Part shown: piece by piece, positions 58,691 through 64,000 of the stretch
How the letters are laid out: each line of letters starts with the position of its first letter
How positions within the stretch are numbered: position 1 is the first letter of the stretch
Assembly (NCBI GenBank): GCA_019918135.1
Contig: WBZZ01002847.1
Location: 1 to 64,000 of the forward strand
Direction of reading: 5' to 3'
DNA from: Paulinella micropora
Taxonomy: Eukaryota > Cercozoa > Imbricatea > Euglyphida > Paulinellidae
Length of the DNA: 64,000 nt
The notes under the pieces: generated by a model
Told to the model about the DNA's origin: nothing
Database searches by the model: none
What the model saw: the letters and a program-made list of their open reading frames with translations, nothing else
Translations under genes and position numbers: made by a program

Positions 58691-59028
58691 CGGACGGACG
58701 ACGACGCCGAGGCGGGGCTCCGTGCTCGGCAGAGCCGCGCTCGCGGGAAGGGCGTGCGCAGAGATTCCAGTAGCGAGGCCACTTCGTGTTGTCTGCTCTC
58801 GCGGACGACAGATTAAACAGCACCAGCCAGACCAGATCGCCGTGCCCTCCTCCTTCTCTCCTAGCATCTTCATCCCAGCTAGAGCTCTGCTCGGAGCAGC
58901 AGCTGCCCGCCCGCGCCCTGGTCTATGCACCAGTCACGTAGAAGTAGCCACGGCAAGCCTTCCGCTTGCTCCCGGCGTAAGTGTTGCTGCTGCTGTGGCT
59001 GCATCACTCACCGCTCTAGTGGTCTGAT

Positions 59029-59460
59029 TTAGAGAGAGACAAGACGGGGGAAGGGGGACAAAAGAGAAGAGAAACAAATTGTGGGGGCGAGAGGAGATAA
59101 AAGGGGAGGGGGTGGGGGGGGGGAGTGGGAAAGCTTTGTGTGCTTACCTCTTTCTTTTGGCTGGTCGCGAGGAAGAAGAGGAGGAGGAGGAGGAGAATGG
59201 AAGCTGGTCTCGCTGATGCCAGATCTGCAGCTGCTCGTGTTGACCTGCCCCTGTCTCCAGTACCCCCTGTCGCAGGGCCGGGGGGCAGCAGCCCATGCCG
59301 CGCTTAGCTCTGGGCAGCCTGGCTGCAGAGGCGCCGCCAGGATTAGATGTAACAAGAGGTAGCGCGCAAGCTCCCCTGCCAAGGGCTCGCGTGGCCACCA
59401 ATTTACTTGTGGTGGCGAGGAGGGGCTGCAGGCTATGTCGCAGACCAACAAGCGGCACTT

Positions 59461-59496
<36 letters not shown>

Positions 59497-62400
59497 GGAC
59501 GACGAGGACGCCGGGTGTTGGTGGGGCGCTGGCGGCCAATCCGCCAGAGGAGAATCTAGCCGCCTGACTAGCAGGACGGCGGTCCTTGCGGCCATGCGGA
59601 GCTCTCCCCTGATGTTGGCGAGCCGGCCGAGCTCCTGGAGACAACCGGAGAACAACAAAGGCGTCCGCATCCAACGCAGCCGTGTGCCAAACAAGATGCC
59701 AGGCAAGGTAGATCGCACGCCCAGCGGGTAGCGGACAAAGTTTCGGGGCTGTTGGCATAGGTCCCAGAGCTCCGCTAGCGCCTGGGAGGATTGGCAGGTA
59801 TCTTCCACAACTAAGCGGTTCCAGATTTGGCAAGGGAGCTTAGCGGGCTTGGCGGGCTGTTGCTGCAGCAGCAGCGCACGCAGGTCCGCCCAGCCGCTGT
59901 GCTCCGCAATGAGCCAGCCCTTCCGGACTGCTGCGCGTTCTGCCGGGCTGAGACGCTTGAAAGAGCGCGGGGCGCGAGGGCGCTGCCAGAACCTGTTGCG
60001 CCACACATCCCGAACTGCCGGCTCCAGGCCCGGCTCCGCATCTTCCAGGGCCCCCCCGCCGCCCAGCAGAGCCTGCAGCTCGTGGAATCTGGCCAGCAAC
60101 AGGGGCGGGCTGCCGCCTGCCAGCAAGCGATAGCCCACTTGCAAGGGCTCCCAGCGCTGTCCGACGGCGGGGCGGGGCAGGTCGCGGCAAGGCCCCCCGC
60201 CCCCTGCTGGGGGTGCCCAGGCGGAGCTGACCAAGTGGCGCGGCACAGACCAGGCGCCAGGCATAGCTTGGGCTATTGAGGCCAGCGAGCGCCGCGCCCG
60301 CCGCGCTACGAATACACGAGAAAAATTGAGCATGGAAAGCAGCTGTCGCGTACTCACCGGCAGCGAACCCAACCCCCCCGGCGCCCCCGCCAGCACTAGG
60401 GCCGAGGACTGCTTCAGCATCCGCTGAGCCTCGGCGTCTCCAAGCCGCCGGCTGCAGTGCACGGGCGTGCTCTGCCCGGCCTGCCAGGCCCACAAGGTCT
60501 TGCGAGGCACGTCCAGCACTACCAGCACGCGGTGCCACCGCGTGGTCTCTCCGGGGCGGGGAGTGGCTAGCAGCCCGGCGGGCGTAAAGCACGGGTGGAC
60601 CCGGGCTAGCCAGGCCCGCCACTCGGCTGGCGCCAGCACCAGCGTGCAAGACTCTAGGTCAATGGCCTGCAGTTGCCACAGGCAGTGCCACAGCGCGCGC
60701 CGGCCCGCCCTGGCACCCACCCGCCAAGTTATGCACCTGCTGTCCACAGGCCCGCGCGCAGCCTCTAGCTCCGCTTGCCAGGCGCGCAGCCAACTCACCC
60801 CCTGGGCTGGCCCCGGCGAGAGCTCCGGGCAAGTGCGAGCCAGGGGCCAGCCCGGAAAACAGCTCGCCAGACTGAGGCCGCTCGGAGGATGGTCAAGCCG
60901 TTCCGCCTGCAGCCGGTACAGGCGCTCCGCCTGGGCGCACAGCAAACGTCCAGCCCCCGCTTCTGGCCCCGCCGCCGTCGTCAGGTCGTCGGTGCCCAGC
61001 GCCCGCAGCAGCTGCCGGGCGCAGGCGCACAGGGTTTCCCAACACGCGCCGGGCAGGAGGGACAGCTTGAGCACGTCACCGTGCCTAGACAGCCGCCAGC
61101 AGCAGCACACCCCCCCGGCGGGGCGCTGCTTGGGGGCTGGCGGCCGATCTCCCGCCAGTCGGACGCGCAGGTACAAGAGTGTCAGGCAGATGGCACCCCC
61201 CCCCGAGTCTCCCGGCAGGGGCACAAGCCCTCCGGCCGCCGCCGTCCGGCCCCGCGAGCAGGCGTCGTACAACCAGGCGCGCAGCTTGATGCTCTCGTCC
61301 TTACTCAGCGCTTTAATCAGCCCAGACAGCTCCGCTGCGTCCGCCGCGAGGCTGCCCCCGCCTGGCGCCTGGCCGGCCGGCTGGCTGTGCTGGCCGTGCT
61401 GGCTGTGCTGGCTGTGCTCTAGCGCGCCGGCCAGGCGGAGCCAGAAGCGTGCCGGGGCCGGGGGCGGCCGGGCGCGGTCGTCGTCCTGCGCGGAACTGCA
61501 GCTGGGACTGGAACCTGCGCAGGGGATCAGGTACACCCCCCTACCGCCGGCCCCACGTCGCACCAAGCCCGCCTGCACCCAAGCAGCGCCCCAAACCGCC
61601 TCACAAGGCAAAGCGTCGGGCCGCACCTTGCAGCAGCGGCCGGTGCAGAGGAGGACGGCTAAAGCAAGTTGGTAGCACTTATCGAGGTCTGACGTCTGGG
61701 CGCTAGCAGCCCCGGCCGCGAACCAGTCGGTGTAGGCCCGGAACCAGCGTTCGTCCCGCCCAAAGCCGTCGTCGTCGTCGCCATCGTCGTCACTGGCATG
61801 GGCGGCTGCCAGCCTTGCTGCCCTGGGAATCAGCACGGGCTGCGACCAGGCGGCGTGTTCTGCCAGGCCGGAACTAAACCAACGACGGGCGCACCAGGTC
61901 GTCTGTGCCGGCCCCGCCGGCAAAGAGCCCGCACTGAGCAGCGTGCGGGCACGCGCAGAGTCCGCCCACCAAGCACAGGCGGGAGATAGGGGGACCCGGC
62001 CACCCCCCCCGGGGCCGACGGCAGCAGCACCAGCAGCATCAGCAGCAGTTGTGGCGCTGGCCTCCGTCGCCCCCCCCTGGTTGTCGGCCTTTTCCGGATG
62101 GCTCGACAACCAGGACAGGCAAACGTCCAGCGGGGACGGACGAGCTTCTGCCTCTTCGGTCCAAGGTAGACCCGACTGCCGCGACAGCTCTGCGCACATT
62201 TCCCAGGCCAGGGCCAGGCCCGGCGGGGGCGGCGGCACGGGAGGGGTGGGCGGACCAGCGCAGAGCAGAGGGGTCCTGCTGTGCCAGTGCAGCCATAGAG
62301 GCACCCAAGCAGCTTGGGCGCGATTCAGGTGCACAAAGCGATCCCGCACCTGAGCCAGCCGGTGCAGTACGGTGTCCAGCAGCTTGGCGCGGTAGTCAGT

Positions 62401-63120
62401 GACCTCTGCCGCTGCGCCGCCGACGACGACGGGCGGGTGCGCGGCTGCAGCGCCAGAACGGCACAGGTCTGCCAACAGTTGCCAAACAAGCTTCTCCCAG
62501 TGGGCAGTGTCCAGCAAGGGAGCCGCACAGCTGCAAACCTCGTCCTGGCAACTCTCGCTGCTGGCCCACAACAACAGAGCCACTGACACTTTGTCGGGGC
62601 CCCGGGGGCAGAGTGGGGCAGAGTGGCAGAGCGTCACGAGCGCACACGCCAGCTCGTGGTGACCGCTGCTCCAACGCTTTTCTTGCGGAGAATAAAAGCT
62701 ACCTAGGCCGAGCAGACTACCTGCCAGCGCCGGCAGCTGCTGCGCTAGCTGGCTGCTTGCGCACCCCCCGGCCTCTACTGCCATTCGTAACCAACGCGCT
62801 GACTCCACCGGCTCCAGCTCGGGACCTGCTACCGTCACACTGCGCCTAAAGCAGCCACTGCCGCTCGCTTCCTGTCCCACGGCGGCCTGCCGCGCACAAG
62901 CAGAAGAGGCAGCAGCAGAAGAAGAAGAAAACACCAGGACTACCAGCTCTTGGCTGTTGCACAAGGCGTGGCGCGACGATCCAAGCACATACGACCGTTG
63001 CCGCTCAACAGTTAAGCCCAGGGAGGCCCATTCTGTCCGCACCCGAGCAAGTTCGCGTCCCGACTCCGCCACTGTCCATCGCTGCTCTTCCACCCCGCAA
63101 CAAATATAAAGTCTAGCCAT
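59029..63120 (-). CDS. Large protein with a degenerate SNF2-like helicase core
   Basis: 1363 residues from ATG 63120; the longer frame is low complexity. Residues about 820-1190 fit the first half of an SNF2-type ATPase: TLVLAPAEWRAWLARVHP (motif Ia-like) near 823, a Leu-rich hydrophobic strand (SSALVLAGAPGGL), and WNRLVVEDTCQSSQALAEL near 1097 in place of the DEAH helix, then LLVRRLDS near 1180 like the I-RRTK end. A Walker A lysine is not seen, so ATPase activity is doubtful. The first 600 residues are Cys/Trp-rich and unrecognised; a poly-Ser run lies near 1210. The last 40 codons are pyrimidine-rich and may be an intron. Confidence 0.6.
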
Positions 63121-63350
63121 GCGCTTTGTCGCCCTCCCCCCCCCCTCCTCTCCCCCTTTTCTGTTCCGCCCTTTCAGGGCGGAAGAGGAGCAAAAAGTGA
63201 CGAAGTGGTAGGGGGGGGGGGGTGCCGCGCAGGGCGCAACACACAGAACAAAAAGTTTCTGGGGAGAGGAGGGGGAGGGAGGGGCGCGGTGTGGGGGGGG
63301 GGGGAGGGGTCGTAGCCTTTCCCGTGCCTCCTTCACCTTAAGAAAAAAAA
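63121..63350. promoter_or_regulatory. Divergent promoter with a GGGCGGAA hairpin
   Basis: Between divergent starts. Holds a perfect inverted repeat with 9-base arms TTCCGCCCT / AGGGCGGAA at 63165-63185, a G-run at 63209-63221 and another at 63291-63307. The arms resemble an E2F/Sp1-type GC box. Confidence 0.45.
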
Positions 63351-64000
63351 ATGCAGGGTAAGCGTCGGAAGACCAAGCCAACTCCGGCTAATCCCTGCCA
63401 GAGGTGGGGCCCTGATTTAGAAAAAGCCTTGTTCGGGAACCAGCAGCAAAAGAAAAAGCACACGGGCCATGCAGAGTTCACAGCTCTAAGACAAAAAGGT
63501 GCTAGCGAACAGAACGTAAATTTTAGCCCCAGCGGCTTTGTAGCACGTCTGCCCGTAGTACGCAACCAGTACCTGGACGAAAAGCTGTCGCAGCTGCGCA
63601 TCGAAATTGACAGGTTCCTGCCTGACAGCGTGCTCATCAGAGAAGTTCCACCCAGCGCGTGGGAAGGTGCAGTCGTTTTGCAGTCAGAAACACGCAGGGT
63701 TCTGCGTGTAGGTCAGGGGCTAGTGTGCAAGGAGGTACCGACCGGCGGAGCCAACAATGTAGTCGTCGAGGCTGCTATGCAGGCACGCCTGCACAAGCTA
63801 ACGGACGGCGTTGTGCCGCCCGTCCTAGGCTTGCTTTGGTCCGAAAGCAGCTCCCGCGCGGGCGGAAGCTACTGGCTCTGCATGCCGGACATGGGCGTGC
63901 CGCTGACTCGTAACAAGCTCCGGCTGCAAGAACTCGAGACAAAACCTGGCCTGGTGCAGACACTGTGGCAAGCCCAGCACGAAGTTGCCGCGTCTCTGCG
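63351..64000 (+). CDS. Protein-kinase-like protein, 3' partial
   Basis: 216 codons from ATG 63351 and open at the right edge. The N-terminal 70 residues are basic (MQGKRRKTKP). Residues about 125-195 look like a kinase N-lobe: RVGQGLVCKEV (the VAIK-type strand with Lys), a helix with VVVEAAMQARLHKL (Glu of helix C), VVPPVLGLLW and YWLCMPDMGVPL (hinge). The catalytic loop would lie beyond the window. So far no glycine-rich loop is obvious, which occurs in atypical kinases. Confidence 0.6.
   Translation, partial: MQGKRRKTKPTPANPCQRWGPDLEKALFGNQQQKKKHTGHAEFTALRQKGASEQNVNFSPSGFVARLPVVRNQYLDEKLSQLRIEIDRFLPDSVLIREVPPSAWEGAVVLQSETRRVLRVGQGLVCKEVPTGGANNVVVEAAMQARLHKLTDGVVPPVLGLLWSESSSRAGGSYWLCMPDMGVPLTRNKLRLQELETKPGLVQTLWQAQHEVAASL

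Noticed and set aside
60467-61675. A 400-codon plus-strand frame inside the SNF2-like gene
   Set aside because: Arg/Ser/Ala-rich antisense shadow in GC-rich DNA, with no motif; the minus-strand frame is far longer and has recognisable segments.

Overview
The window looks like eukaryotic nuclear-type DNA: GC-rich, gene-dense on both strands, with AATAAA or ATTAAA just after most stop codons, a few apparent introns, and a large majority of proteins without recognisable relatives. Two readings fit. One is a large DNA virus that replicates in, or is integrated into, a protist nucleus: many ORFans, three BRO-like paralogues, F-box/LRR, RING, MYND and NADAR proteins, short spacers. The other is a compact protist chromosome. 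I see no capsid, DNA polymerase, packaging ATPase or other hallmark gene, so the choice stays open; I lean to the giant-virus reading without being sure.

Layout. 0-15.3 kb: a large discoidin-like surface protein (open at the left edge), a RING ubiquitin ligase divergent from an acidic unknown, a NADAR protein divergent from a DA1-like metallopeptidase, small unknowns, a membrane protein, two F-box/leucine-rich-repeat proteins in tandem, and two members of a fast-evolving local family. 15.3-31.8 kb: a gene-poor repeat region holding dozens of copies of a polyadenylation-site-like cassette in both orientations, a tandem array of about 300-bp units (16.4-19.1 kb), and a second array of 450-500 bp units rich in nested palindromes, including perfect E2F-like TTTGGCGCCAAA sites (19.15-20.5 kb, again near 28.3 and 30.3-31.0 kb). 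It also carries one apparently spliced gene (23.3-24.5 kb), a BRO-like gene bracketed by 130-bp direct repeats (25.6-27.2 kb) and a micro-gene.

31.9-45.3 kb: a secreted or membrane glycoprotein, a membrane-anchored alpha/beta hydrolase, a third F-box/LRR-like protein, MYND zinc fingers, a spliced type II membrane protein, an internally duplicated nuclear-type protein, and two more BRO-like relatives. 45.5-58.3 kb: large helical proteins, mostly on the minus strand, with weak mutual resemblance, one bearing an AT-hook and an apparent 61-nt intron. 58.3-64 kb: a long protein with a degenerate SNF2-like helicase core, divergent from a protein-kinase-like gene that runs off the right edge.

How the genes may work together: RING ligase, F-box proteins and a DA1-like (ubiquitin-activated family) peptidase suggest manipulation or use of the ubiquitin system; BRO-like, AT-hook, MYND and SNF2-like proteins suggest nuclear, chromatin-level roles. 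Divergent pairs share G-run/C-run palindromic spacers as probable promoters, and convergent pairs share palindromic TTAATTAA-type poly(A) signals. Several genes look interrupted about once each; long homopolymers are common, so sequence error cannot be excluded.
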